64,000 nucleotides of DNA from Cydia pomonella (Eukaryota; Arthropoda; Insecta; Lepidoptera; Tortricidae), in contig NC_084710.1 in assembly GCF_033807575.1 (NCBI RefSeq), forward strand, positions 21,680,357 through 21,744,356, read 5' to 3'. The position numbers and the translations under genes are program-made. The notes beneath the pieces are model-generated. The model was given only the letters and a program-made list of their open reading frames with translations. It had not been told where the DNA came from and searched no databases. Shown here piece after piece: positions 52,881 to 63,273 of the stretch; the first letter of the stretch is position 1, and each line of letters opens with the position of its first letter.

Positions 52881-53074
52881 TTTTGAGGACAATAAAACAA
52901 ATCGACCAAGCCGGACTAAGCAAAGCTTGTACTATGGGTACCAGGCGACGATATGCATACACATGACTCAGGAACAAATTTGTGTTTATCACACAAATAA
53001 ATGCCCTTACCGGGATTCGAACCCAGGACCATCGGCTTCGGCATTGGGTCATTACCCACTAGGCCAGACTGCCC
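52881..53074 (-). mobile_element. SINE family A, diverged, reverse
   Basis: 'GGGATTCGAACCC' and 'TACCCACTAGGCCAGACTGC' are the B and A boxes in complement. Confidence 0.8.
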
Positions 53075-53110
53075 TTTCTAAAGGGGCCCATTGATCACCA
53101 GCTCGCCGGA

Positions 53111-53174
53111 CGATATCGGCCTGTCAGTTATTCGTGATTGTCAGCTTTTGCGAATAACTGACTGGCCGATATCG
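53111..53174. repeat. Near-perfect 24-bp hairpin
   Basis: CGATATCGGCCTGTCAGTTA+TTCG (53111-53134) and its complement at 53151-53174, 23 of 24 paired, 16-base loop. Confidence 0.9.
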
Positions 53175-53179
53175 TTTGC

Positions 53180-54104
53180 TTGTAGGTTGTAGAAGATATA
53201 TGACACTGACAATATTAATAGTTAGTTACATAGCAATTGAAAAAAATTATATAATTCATAAGGCACAGATCTATAAAACCATTATTGCGTGTACGTGTAT
53301 TGGGAGCGTGCACGACTGTCACGCATCCTAGTGTCCGCAAGTCTAGGGGAAAACTTCAATTCACTACATCTTATAAAACTACTCCAAAACTAAAAACTAC
53401 TAAACGGATTTTCATACGACTTTCATCTATCAATAGAGTGATTCTTGAGGAAGGCTTAAGTATATAACTTGTTAAGGTTTTGTGTAAATTGTTTGAAATA
53501 TAACGATGTTGTCGGAAAAAATCACGCTGGCTAGGAGCTTTAATCGAAAAACGCTGCCTAATCCGTTTGAGCTATAACAATTAACAACATAATGTATGGT
53601 GGGGTTGTTTCTCATTCATAGGTCTACAAAAAAGTCCGCGATGTTAAATGTCTATCTTTTAAGGATAACTTACTATATCCATTCTTAACTTCTAGAAAAA
53701 GATCACGTAATATGTGGCATTTGCAAAGCTATTTACATGGATGCATTATTAACAATTATCAAAATAAATACGTTAGTTATATTAAGCATTTCATACAGAT
53801 AACAATGATCCCTTACACCATACAATTTAAATTAATATTTCAGGAGTAATCGTAAATCTGAGTTTCATTTCGAGCCATATAATTGTACGAAATGTTAAAG
53901 ACGCTATTCGCAGTTAGTTAAAAATTTTACCACCTTATGCGCTGGGATCGCTTTACTTGCCCCCACCATGCGCTCCGCACGGTCCCAATATGCTGATAAT
54001 AAAGTGCGGCGCTCATCTATTTGATTAAATGAAGTATTTTATTGACTGTATGTCTGTAATAGAGCGGCAAATTTCTCATAAATACGTAGATTTCCTTCTC
54101 TTTT
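53180..54104. other. No supported gene
   Basis: AT-rich. 53370-53420 ('AAACTACTAAACGGATTTTC'-like) is a common repeat phrase. Confidence 0.45.
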
Positions 54105-54500
54105 AATTTTTTTATGGTTCGCCTGATGACTAAGTGAACACCATAACCTATGGACGTTCAGGAATATTACATACGCGTTCCCGACCCTTTAAAATTGTAC
54201 CATTAGGGTTTTACATTAACAACTTTTTTGTAGAACCCCCTCGAGACAATGCCGGATTTAGAGGTCTGGAGGCCTCGGGCAATAAAGGAGTGGAGGCCCC
54301 CTGGCCCCAAATTTTTTCCAAATAAAATGGTAAATGTACCGAATTCTCCATTGTGGGGGGGCCCCTCTTTTGTGGAGGCCCGGGGCAGTAGCGTAGTAGG
54401 GGAGTAGTAGTAGTAGGGGAGGGCCCTAAATCCGGCCCTGCCTCGAGACCTCGGCCGCGAGCTCATTCCACAGCCGAAGCGTCCGCGGGAGAAATTCCTT
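54105..54500 (-). repeat. LINE 3' end split by a hAT-like MITE
   Basis: 'GGTTCGCCTGATGACTAAGT', 'ATTACATACGCGTTCCCGAC' and 'TTGTAGAACCCCC' on the left. 'CTCGGCCGCGAGCTCATTCC' and 'CACAGCCGAAGCGTCCGCGG' on the right, encoding RTLRLWNEL on the minus strand. Interrupted at 54247-54440. Confidence 0.75.
54247..54440. mobile_element. hAT-like MITE (194 bp)
   Basis: 8-bp duplication CCTCGAGA at 54239-54246 and 54441-54448. Ends CAATGCCGGATTTAG and CTAAATCCGGCCCTG identical to 36136-36292. Contains extra sequence including a TAG/GTA triplet run near the right end. Confidence 0.9.
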
Positions 54501-54837
54501 TTAAACACAGTTCATGCCTGTCAAAAGAACAAAACATACCACGATTTAATATCAATGGTCTAAAACTTGGTTTCAGCGTTACGACCACGGCCCCGAGCGC
54601 CGATGGCTTTATCAATTAATATAATTGCGGCGACGGTCGCCGAATCTACCCGAAATAACTCAATGTGATCTTGCCGATGGCTTGTGAGTTGTGAAGTATT
54701 TGTTTTGCTCTTACAAAATTCCAATCATCGTCCTATAGTTATTCCGGCTTTTTGTCATGGTAGCCTAATGTCCGGATCAAAGCTAATGCCAAGAATTGGC
54801 AGTTGATTTTAAATTATAGCGGCAACAGAAATACATA
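54501..54837. other. No recognisable feature
   Basis: No gene or repeat supported. Confidence 0.5.
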
Positions 54838-54965
54838 GAGCTCAACGAGGGGGGGGGGGGGGGGTTAGGGTCGGCAACGCGCATGTAACTCCTCTAGGCT
54901 ACGGAGACTGCTTACCATCAGGCGGGCCGTATGCTTGTTTGCCACCGACGTAGTAGACGTAGACG
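54838..54965 (+). repeat. LINE 3' end with 17-G run
   Basis: 'AGAGCTCAACGAG', an uninterrupted G-run (about 17), 'GGGTCGGCAACGCGCATGTA', 'CTTACCATCAGGCGGGCCGT', 'GCTTGTTTGCCACCGACG'. Plus orientation. Confidence 0.8.
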
Positions 54966-55374
54966 ACCACATTACATACAAGTTATACTTTGCTATAAGA
55001 ATAAATAAAACCTTTTTATTCAAATGGTTAGAGATTTATGTTGAATGTTTAGTTATGGTTCTACTTGAGTTCTAGGTCTAGTTGAAGCTTGAAACACACC
55101 GCAAAGGAAATAAAACAAAGCATTAAAAAAACAAAAGATTTAAAATTGGTACAACTTGGAGTTGTGCCAAGGCAAAGCCACCCTTCATTTTTTCTATTTT
55201 AAGCCTATGCTGTCAATGTCACAAAAATGTCACTTGTGTTTCTTCAGTTACGATTTCTGTTTTTAAAATTTAGTAGTTTTTAAAATTCGGACGGCCACAG
55301 ACTGTCCGGTCCCTGTTTTATTTTAGATTTTATCTGTTTATTTAACTGTGTCTGCAATACATCTGCGAAGAAAT
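54966..55374. other. No recognisable feature
   Basis: AT-rich DNA. Confidence 0.5.
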
Positions 55375-55500
55375 TCAAAGGTGTATGTGAAGTCCCCAAT
55401 CCGCATCGGTCTAGCGTGGGGACTATAGCCCGAGCCCTCTCGCACATGAGAGGAGGCCTGTGCCCAGCAGTGGGACGTATATAGGCTGAATTATTATATA
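55375..55500 (+). repeat. RTE-type LINE 3' UTR
   Basis: 'CCCCAATCCGCATCGGTCTA', 'GCCCTCTCGCACATGAGAGG' and 'CCCAGCAGTGGGACGTATAT' followed by a TTATATA tail. This is the kind of sequence found after RTE ORFs in moths (from memory). Confidence 0.65.
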
Positions 55501-55550
55501 TTATATATTTAACTGTCCATAATGAATAACTATCATAAGAATTTTTCTAA

Positions 55551-55712
55551 CGTAAAATTAAGTAAATGTATTGACGTAATACGCGTTGGACGAACTGCTG
55601 TTCGACGAAATACGTGTTGACGTAATACGCGTTGGACGAAATGCATAACCAAATAGGTGTTGGACGAAATGCGAATTGATATATCATTTGGACGAACTGC
55701 GTATTGGACGCA
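55551..55712. repeat. Degenerate short tandem array, TTGGACGAAATGCG-type
   Basis: TTGGACGAA(A/C)TGC occurs at about 55586, 55630, 55662 and 55688 with 'GACGTAATACGCG' spacers at 55574 and 55619. Irregular spacing of about 25-45 bp. Confidence 0.7.
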
Positions 55713-55740
55713 CAGCTCACAAATCCAATATAGTAGGGAA

Positions 55741-55799
55741 ACCCATTGCCATCTCATCTCGCTAGTCCAGGGCTGGGCCATCGTGTAGAGGAGCCATTA
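55741..55799. repeat. MITE end, family G
   Basis: 'GCTGGGCCATCGTGTAGAGG' and 'AGCCATTAC'. Only one terminus. Confidence 0.7.
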
Positions 55800-55867
55800 C
55801 TAATTACCTGCAATTCTTACTTCTTATATATATGCTGCAATTAGTAGTAAACCTACGCTATGATAAT

Positions 55868-56007
55868 GTACAGTCAAGTGCAAAAATATGTATCGAATAA
55901 ATCGTCTCATAAATATGGTACTACGCTCTTATTACACTGGAATAAGATGCTATGGGACATATTTATGAGTAAGATGTGTACACCCATATTTTTACACTTG
56001 ACTGAAC
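55868..56007. repeat. Foldback MITE (about 140 bp)
   Basis: 'ACAGTCAAGTGCAAAAATAT' pairs with 'ATATTTTTACACTTGACTG'. Inner 'TCTCATAAATATGG' pairs with 'ACATATTTATGAG'. Confidence 0.8.
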
Positions 56008-56209
56008 GTATGGCCAAGGTATTCACAAAATATTTGGTTTTTAGACATTAAAGTGCATGTTTAGATTTTTTTGCACCAATTACAACTATTACAAATAATA
56101 AATTCTTTATTTTTGAAATAGAATATTAACAGTGATACATTTATGCTGCCCCCATACACTTACCAGAATAAGCATAGCCTGTCTTGTCGGAGAAATATTC
56201 CAGTTTACA

Positions 56210-56486
56210 TTTTATGGCTCCACTACACGATGGCCCAGCGCTGGACCAGTGAGATGGCCATGCGATGATTATGGCTCCTCTATACTATGGCCCAGCGCTG
56301 GACCAGCGAGATAGCCATGCGAATTTGCTAACCTTTGATGTGCGGGCGGAAAACCAACACCGTGGCCATCCCATTATTGCCATCCCGCCGCACCATAAGC
56401 CATCCGACACCACTACCCTGTCTACACGCTGGCCCATCTTAGTAGGCCAGTATGATGGCCTATCGTGTAAAGGAGCCATTACAGTA
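56210..56486. mobile_element. MITE, family G, complete (277 bp)
   Basis: Left 'ATGGCTCCACTACACGATGG', right 'TATCGTGTAAAGGAGCCATT'. The left terminus is duplicated (56272 'ATGGCTCCTCTATACTATGG'). Other copies lie at 25093, 26366 and 55741. Confidence 0.85.
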
Positions 56487-56539
56487 AAACTATGAAGTTC
56501 GATTAGTGACAACAATGAGGTTTTTGAAAAAAAAGTAAA

Positions 56540-56760
56540 TCAATTATTTAGTAGTAGTTATCTGACCTATACCATCATTTTCAAACGCTATTTAAATTTG
56601 ATCCTTATTCTTTCACTGATATGTGTTAATTTTGTTGAATATCAAAAATTGGCGGCGTTCTAAATGTTTTAATTTTGTGTCGAAAGATGGTCGTAAATTT
56701 ACTACGGCTACAAATTTTTTTTGTCAACCTACCGCTATGTCAAATTCTCTTTAGTACTAT
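56540..56760. repeat. MITE family F, truncated copy
   Basis: 'GATCCTTATTCTTTCACTGA', 'GTGTCGAAAGATGG' and 'TGTCAAATTCTCTTTAGTAC' match an arm of 42918-43262. Confidence 0.75.
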
Positions 56761-57035
56761 TAAAACCCGTGTACGTGAAACAGATACAATTATCAGCAGA
56801 TCTCTGAAAGCAGTCATGCGAGCCGAAGTTTATTGTTCATAATTGATATTAGACGATCCATTAATTAACGACTAAATCTCTTGTCTCTGCGAAAATGGTA
56901 ATTGGTCTTAATGATCAGTCACTTCTTAGACGATTCGAACTAGTGTTGGTAGCAACTCGAGTCTTGTGCGTCTAAATTGAAGAACTCGACTTGTTTTTTC
57001 GAGGTTCAGAGTATAAAAAACTTCTGAGTCTTTTA

Positions 57036-57830
57036 AGTCCCGAGTCGAGTCGTTTATTGAGTATTTTTTATGCGCAACTCAAAAGGACTCGAGTCTCCGA
57101 ATAAAGACATAGTTAACAATTTTATATACTGAAATTTAAGTTGAATTATTTCGATACAACTAAAGTACTATACTAGTACGATACTAGTGTTGTGTTCCTG
57201 CCGGTGAGTAAGGTTGCCAGAGCTCAACGAGGGGGGGCGGGTTTAGGGTCGGCAACGCGCATGTAACTCCTCTGGAGTTGCAGGCGTACATAGGCTACGG
57301 ACACTGCTTACCATCAGGCGGGCCGTATGCTTGATTGCCACCGACGTAGTATAAAAAAAAAAAAAAAAATTTAAGTGAAAATATACAACTAAATTTTAAG
57401 TGAAAATACTACAGCGCCGGTTTTACTTTTTAATTTTTCTCTTATTGATAGCCAACGTGGCAATTTCATTCAGCTAATAACTAAAATAATGTTTTAGTGA
57501 AATATCGTAATTTATAACATTTTATGTAATAATAACAAATAAATTTCGACGAGTCGAGTCGTTTATTGAGTATTTTTTAAGCGCAACTCAAAAGGACTCA
57601 AGTCTCCGGATAAAAACTTAGTTAACAATTTAATATACTGAAATTTAAGTTGAATTATTTGGATACAACTAAATTTTAAGTGAAAATACTACGGCGCCGG
57701 TTTTACTTTTTAATTTTTCTCTTAACGATAGCCAACGTGGCAATTTCATTCAGCCAATAATTAAAATAATGTTTTAGTGAAATATCGTAATTTATAACAT
57801 TTTATGCATATAATGACAAATGAATATTTA
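57036..57830. repeat. Two-unit direct repeat, first unit split by a LINE tail
   Basis: 57036-57176 plus 57372-57545 (unit 1) and 57549-57830 (unit 2) share 'CGAGTCGAGTCGTTTATTGA', 'CAACTCAAAAGGACTC', 'GATAGCCAACGTGGCAATTT' and 'GAAATATCGTAATTTATAAC'. Only unit 1 carries the LINE end at 57183-57371. Confidence 0.85.
57183..57371 (+). repeat. LINE 3' end with poly(A)
   Basis: 'GTTCCTGCCGGTGAGTAAGG', G-run, 'GGCAACGCGCATGTAACTCC', 'TTGCCACCGACGTAGTATAA' and about 17 A. The clearest full-length short copy of this tail. Confidence 0.85.
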
Positions 57831-58023
57831 ATTTATATAGTGTAATTATATTTTCGGGCGTTATAAAAGTGACTGACTGACCTTAACATTATCTACGGGA
57901 AAGTAATTTCTTTTCGGGATTTCGGGGTTGGTCCCATCGTAAAAACCTATATTCACTCCGTAAATGATTTGGTTACTAAATAAACCACCTGTATAGTAGC
58001 CTAATATCCACAACGCAGTCCTT

Positions 58024-58142
58024 GGGCCCATTTCACGAATGATATTAGACTAATATTATTAGTCCACGAACTGTCAAGTCGTATGGGTTACCATGGCAAC
58101 ACACTAACAATATTAGACTAATACCGGTCGAGAAATGGGCCC
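58024..58142. mobile_element. MITE with GGGCCCATTTC ends (119 bp)
   Basis: Flanking CTT at 58021-58023 and 58143-58145. Arms of about 40 bp: 'GGGCCCATTTCACGAATGAT' and complement of 'CTAATACCGGTCGAGAAATGGGCCC'. The 3-bp flank hints at PIF/Harbinger, but CTT is not the usual TWA. Confidence 0.75.
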
Positions 58143-58145
58143 CTT

Positions 58146-58479
58146 CATGAGCTTATGTGCCTTTAGGTGATTTAGGTCGTTTTATATATTACTTTTATTA
58201 CTCGCAAAGTTTAAATTATCAATAATGCGTAATTGGAATTGCATATTTGGTGTATTATTTATCTAGCACTGACCGACCGGCTAGTCAAAGACAGCTATTC
58301 CCCGATTAGCTGTATTTGACTAGGACCAAGGACAATATGACGTCAAATACCAAAAATCAGTTTCGCCTTGCGCGCACGCATGTAAGATTCAATAAAAACA
58401 ATCAATTGTAAATTGACTTACGCTCGCTCAGGAGTGGCATATACAACAGATCTAGATCTTTGAGGTATTTGAAATGTGC
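58146..58479. other. No gene; small hairpin only
   Basis: 'CTAGTCAAAGACAGCT' (58281) pairs with 'AGCTGTATTTGACTAG'. Otherwise blank. Confidence 0.5.
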
Positions 58480-58600
58480 AAAAGAGATACCATCACGTAA
58501 ACGAACATTACATATGTACGAAAAAGACAGACAACAAGTTCAAAAAAGTTAGGTTAGTGGGCTGGAAAATATGAAAAGCTCTCTCTGGAAAATAAGAAAG
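58480..58600. repeat. Unnamed repeat shared with 27050-27300
   Basis: 'GAGATACCATCACGTAAACG' and 'GTTAGGTTAGTGGGCTGGAA'. Confidence 0.5.
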
Positions 58601-58702
58601 AAAATAGAATCAGTTAAGGGGCGCATTCCAATTTGAAAATCTCTATTTGACATTTATTTGACAATAGTCTCTATGCCCATATTGCTACAAGAGACTAATA
58701 AC

Positions 58703-59487
58703 CAGGGTATGGAAGGTAGAGACAAGGAACAGAATCTCCATATACCAAAAAGTGTCCGACAAAAAACCATAAATAGGTGGCGCTACAATACCTAGAATAC
58801 TTGAGAAAAAAATCTAATTATAGACAGCGCACTTCACTCTGTCAATAGCGCCTAGGTTCTTAGCTACTCTAGCGCTACTCTGGAGAGATTTGGAACTATT
58901 ATTTATAGCTAGCAACTGAACACTTTTGCAACAATTCTGCCTAAGGAGTATCTGTTCCTTGCCTCTACCTTCCATAAACCAGGGGCCGGAATTCTCGTGG
59001 CATTTTTTGATTGCCCTAGGGACTTCTCATTTATCGACTATCGATATACGTATATCGATACAAAGTAGAACACAACATATTAATGAAGATTTAAATTAGA
59101 GGTAAACAACAGGCGGGCTTAGTATAGCGCTAAAGAGCGATTTCTTCCTGAAAACTTTTGAGTAGTTGAAAATGTGAAAACAATGCAAACTAAATAGTTC
59201 ATAATTTCACATTTAATTCATGTTGTTTTTTTTCAATTGCATGTTCATAGTCTGTTTTCGTGCTAACAAGTTTTGCATTAGTTTCGTGCTAACAAGTTTT
59301 GTATAAAAAAGTCATATTATTTCCATATTATCTTGTTAAATATTCTTCCTTTACAGTCAAATATCCATTAACTATTAACTTTTTAATATGTTGTATTTTT
59401 AAATTGTATCGATATATGTATATCGGAAGTCGATAAATGAGAAGTCTCTATGACAGTTCAAAAATGCCACGATTATTTCGGCCTCTG
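58703..59487. mobile_element. hAT-like MITE with long inverted arms, split at its left terminus
   Basis: 8-bp duplication CTAATAAC at 58695-58702 and 59488-59495. Left end CAGGG|GCCGGAATTCTCGTGG is interrupted after five bases by the element at 58708-58976. Right end complement CAGAGGCCGAAATAATCGTG. Arms extend about 85 bp ('GACTTCTCATTTATCGACT', 'GATATACGTATATCGATAC'). Length without the insertion is about 508 bp. No ORF. Confidence 0.88.
58708..58976. mobile_element. hAT-like MITE (269 bp) nested in another MITE's end
   Basis: Flanked by AACCAGGG (58700-58707 and 58977-58984). Ends TATGGAAGGTAGAGACAAGG and, in complement, TATGGAAGGTAGAGGCAAGG. The duplicated 8-mer spans three bases of flank and the first five bases of the host MITE. 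Confidence 0.9.
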
Positions 59488-59702
59488 CTAATAACAAATC
59501 TAGATCGTATTTTTAATTAGAATACGCCTGCGAGTGTTTACCCGCCAAATACTATGCAAACAGCGAAACTCGTTTGTGTTTTATTTACTGATGACACTCA
59601 TGGATTAGTGAAGTCAAGTTTCCCGTCTAGGAAGGTTAAACACGAGTAGCTAGTTGATTAACTTTATCATGTCCAGTTTTGTCCTGAACCTTACTTTTCC
59701 TG

Positions 59703-60045
59703 AAGCGCTGGTGGCCTAGCGGTAAGAGCGTGTGACTTGCAATCCGGAGATCGCGGGTTCAAACCCCGGCTCGTACTAATGAGTTTTTCGGAACTTATGT
59801 GCGAAATATCATGAATGGAGGAAAACAATCTGAGGAAACCGGACTAATCCCAACAAGGCCTAGTTTACCCTCTGGGTTGGAAGGTCAGATGGCAGTCGCT
59901 TTCGTAAAAACTAGTGCCTAAGCCAAATCTTGGGATTAGTTGTCAATTGGACCTCAGGCTCCCATGAGCCGTCGCAAAATGCCGGGATAATGCGAGGAAA
60001 AATGTCTGTATCTTGCTGCTCTGTATCTTTAGGTAAGTAAAAGTA
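59703..60045 (+). mobile_element. tRNA-derived SINE, family B
   Basis: The head is strongly tRNA-like: 'TGGTGGCCTAGCGGTAAGAG' (A box) and 'GCGGGTTCAAACCCCGGC' (B box, 59754 onward), transcribed by pol III. The body has 'GGAAACCGGACTAATCCCAA' and 'CCTAGTTTACCCTCTGGGTT'; the 3' part 'CAAATCTTGGGATTAGTTG', 'CTCCCATGAGCCGTCGCAAA', 'ATGCGAGGAA'; the tail GTAAGTAAAAGTAAAC. No sign that the head is a functional tRNA gene. Confidence 0.9.
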
Positions 60046-60640
60046 AACAAAATCTACCCTTAAATGGCTCCTTAAGCCAGTTGAGGGTAGATAAAAATAT
60101 TACTGTTTCGATTATCCCTTTTGATGTTTGCTGCTGTAGAAGTAAAAACTCTCAGTTTTTTAACAAATTTACATGATCCAAGTTGACGGTAGGGTAAGTA
60201 TTCGGAGGTTGGAACTAGGTTGAGAGCAATTTCTAACTGAGCGACTTTTCAAATGAATTTTTGAAGCTATGTTTCTGCCGCGCTGCAGTGGGCGAGAGTG
60301 CGTGCGTGCGATAAGGACAACTGCAGCTCGGAGTAATATTCCCACAAAAAAACTCAAAAATCGAGGTTCCCTCGCTCTCGACTGTTCCCTCGTCCGAAAC
60401 GCAACCCATCATTATGAAATTTTGGAAACTGCAAGAGGAAAAACTAATCTATGCCGCTATGTTTTGATTTTTTGGATATTTGTTGTCATATTTGTTTACC
60501 GCGCCTTTTTTTTGCAGCCAATTTAATTGAGCCGTTTTTGCGATTTTCGAGGCGCTGTAAGTTTCTTCAAAATTAAATAATCCAAAAAAGCAAAACATAG
60601 CAGCACAGATATTGATGATATTGATCTTATTTGAAAAAGT
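60046..60640. other. No supported gene
   Basis: A hairpin 'CTACCCTTAAATGGCT'/'AGCCAGTTGAGGGTAG' at 60055-60092. An 85-codon frame at 60269-60526 has no domain. Confidence 0.4.
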
Positions 60641-60716
60641 GGCTGTGACATAATCGGACAGACAGACGGACATGATGAATCTACAAGGGTTCCGTTTTTT
60701 GCTACGGAACCCTAAA
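60641..60716. repeat. GGGTTCCG repeat, end fragment (reverse)
   Basis: 'GGACAGACAGACGGACATGA' and 'GCTACGGAACCCTAAAAATC'. Confidence 0.65.
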
Positions 60717-61345
60717 AATCATTGCTCTAGCTTAAAAATCCAGGGAGGAAAGAGTCGAGAGCGTTTGTATGGAAAAATCGCAACTAGGAATTTCTCTTAA
60801 ATGAGAAAACGAGGTGCAACGATTTAACCGGCGGTACTGTAACAGGGTGTCGCCTAGATTATGGTAGTATTAAACACACGACGTAGATTTCTGACTATAT
60901 ATATATATCAATCAGCTGGATAACAAACATCGACTCCTCTTAATGATTGCCACCTTCGGAATGCTCGCCTGCAGATAATTATTCATCTAGCAGGGCGATA
61001 GTTCTGAATTCAAATACATATTTATTGCCAGTTACCTACCAAAAGACTGTGAAAGTTTGAAACCTAGGAGGAGGAGTACAATATATCCTAATCTGTCCTA
61101 TATAGTGTTTTGTAGTGTGTTGGCAACAAGCGAGGTATGGGCCCTATAATGCCCTGCTTTCGGCCCCGATAGTCTATATCCTGCCTCTGGGGCAATGACC
61201 AAATTTGACATTTGTGCGTGTTACAACATGTGGTCCGTTGCTAGCATGCGTTTGGGTCATACACATTTTATTGTATGCTTACGAGGATAGTGGGCGACTG
61301 CTTTTCCATACAGTCGTACGAGTAGTCCCCATTTAAGAAAAAATA
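60717..61345. other. No recognisable gene
   Basis: Short (TA)n at 60896-60909. 61270-61330 ('GAGGATAGTGGGCGACTGCT') resembles 38160-38200. Confidence 0.45.
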
Positions 61346-61587
61346 TCGGACATTATTTCACAAATTGACTAAGTTCCGCAGGAAGCTCACCAAGGCTCGT
61401 GTTGTGGGTCCTTCGACAACGATATATATAATATATAAATATTATAAAGAGGTACTTTAATACATAGAAAACACCCACGACTCTGGCACAAATATCCGTG
61501 CTCATCACACAAATAAATGTCCTTACTAAATTTTGAACCCGGAACCATCGGCTTCATAAGCAGGGTCACTACCCACTATAGGCCACT
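61346..61587 (-). mobile_element. tRNA-derived SINE, family A, reverse
   Basis: Body complement 'CACAAATTGACTAAGTTCCG', B box complement 'TTTTGAACCCGGAACC', A box complement 'CACTACCCACTATAGGCC'. Confidence 0.85.
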
Positions 61588-62073
61588 AAAATATAAAAAA
61601 ACATGCAGTCACTTGTTGAGGTCTATTCATATCGATGTATACGATAGTCACCTTGGCTAGGCCCCAGTTCATCCTCTAGCGTTCGTTCAACCGCATCATA
61701 AAATTCTTAAGCCTGTGTTCAAAAATCAACTCCCTATTTCTCCAAAATCGATGATTAATGTTTCTCCGCGATTAAATGTAACCCCAGTATACACATTACA
61801 TTACGAGAATCCTAACGAAAAAGACTGTGAACGTCAATCCGCGATGGCACGGTAATGACATCATTACCGTCCCGCCCAGGCGCAGCTATTGTGCCCATTA
61901 TGGCTGATTGGCTATCAACACATTATTGGCTGGACGTCACCTGGGCTCAGCTTGATGTTAAACGTAATACGTATGGTAGCTATAATTATATATTACCTGG
62001 GTGGTCTTCACATATCTAGAATGTACAAGATTGCTTATTAACTATCAAAAGTGCGATGAAAATACAAATGATA
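61588..62073. other. No gene; short palindrome at 61850-61869
   Basis: CGGTAATGACATCATTACCG is a 9-bp-arm palindrome. The region is otherwise unassigned. Confidence 0.5.
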
Positions 62074-62557
62074 TACACCGTGTGCTGATAAAACCCGACA
62101 AATTTTAAAGGTGTATTCTTGACCGCATTTAGAGACTAAAATGTGATACAAAGTTTCCTGAAATCGGTCTTGTTTTAGAGATAATGACAATTTTTGTAAA
62201 AAATTGTTTCTGTAATAACTTAGTGAAAAACGCATTTTTGGCTGCGACGCTACCACTATGTGACGTGGTTTAGATATACCTGTTGGCAGACATAAAAGTT
62301 TTATAAGAAACTCGCAATTTTTAGTGTAAATAAAAAAAAAACTTTAACTATTCGTTGTAACTAATTAGTTTTTTTTTGACAATATTTAAGAAGAAATAAC
62401 GCGTCGTATGAAAAAAAGCAAAAAAAAATTTTTTTTTTGTGTGATAAAAAAAAAATTTGCCGAATTTTTCCAAAACTTATAAAAAATTTTTTGCTCCTCA
62501 TGACCTCAGGAATGCGTGGTTAAAAAAATCTGTCGGGTTTTACCAGCCCACGGTGTA
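62074..62557. mobile_element. Nonautonomous element with TACACCGTG termini (484 bp)
   Basis: Left TACACCGTGTGCTGATAAAA + CCCGACA; right complement TACACCGTGGGCTGGTAAAA + CCCGACA. Related to 42102-42516 and to the fragment at 23920. No ORF. Confidence 0.8.
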
Positions 62558-63270
62558 TAAAATTAGAGAATTAGAGAAGTATTAAATTGCGAAATCGAAT
62601 AGAGTAACGGCCTAAGTGGCCAAATTTGTATATTGGTACACCTCCATATTTCTATGGTAATAAAGGAGTGTTATGTATAGGCATCGGAGTTTTTATCGCA
62701 CGGTAAGACGTTAGCGAGCAATAGAGTCGACATTAGAAATAAAATTCAACTCATATACTCATTCTTTTATTTAATTAATGTTTTTAATTTCATGATCAAG
62801 GACAGGAACGTTGACATGTTTATAAACGATCTTTTAATTTGGTCTTCTATAAAAAAGCATGAATATAAATAAATCCAAGTAAATAATACCTAATTTATTA
62901 AGTCACCAAACCAGTAGAAAACAATTTGCATTAAAACCTGTTTCTGATGCATCCGCCATTATCGCACTGCAATAATACTGAATAATACCTAATAGTAAGC
63001 AATAAATTACCAAGGAGTAAATCTAAGTTTTTTCCTGTTTTTAATAAATAATTAGGTTCTCGTAAACACAACTTAGAACAAAATAATCTCCATACAAAAT
63101 TTAAGGAAAAAACGCATTTAAATGATTTGAAAGACCAAAGTGATAAGTGTTCCGTGAACAAAGTTTTCTAGAACACTAATAAATCAGGAATAAAACAATT
63201 GGTTTGTCTAGTACCAAATGGTGTGAAGATATCGTACATCAAAATAATAACTAAAAGGATCTAAATTGGT
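62558..63270. other. No recognisable feature
   Basis: AT-rich DNA. Confidence 0.5.
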
Positions 63271-63273
63271 CTC

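Noticed and set aside
59703..59780. Possible functional tRNA gene
   Set aside because: The A and B boxes are good, but the sequence continues into a SINE body and tail, and the acceptor stem does not pair convincingly.
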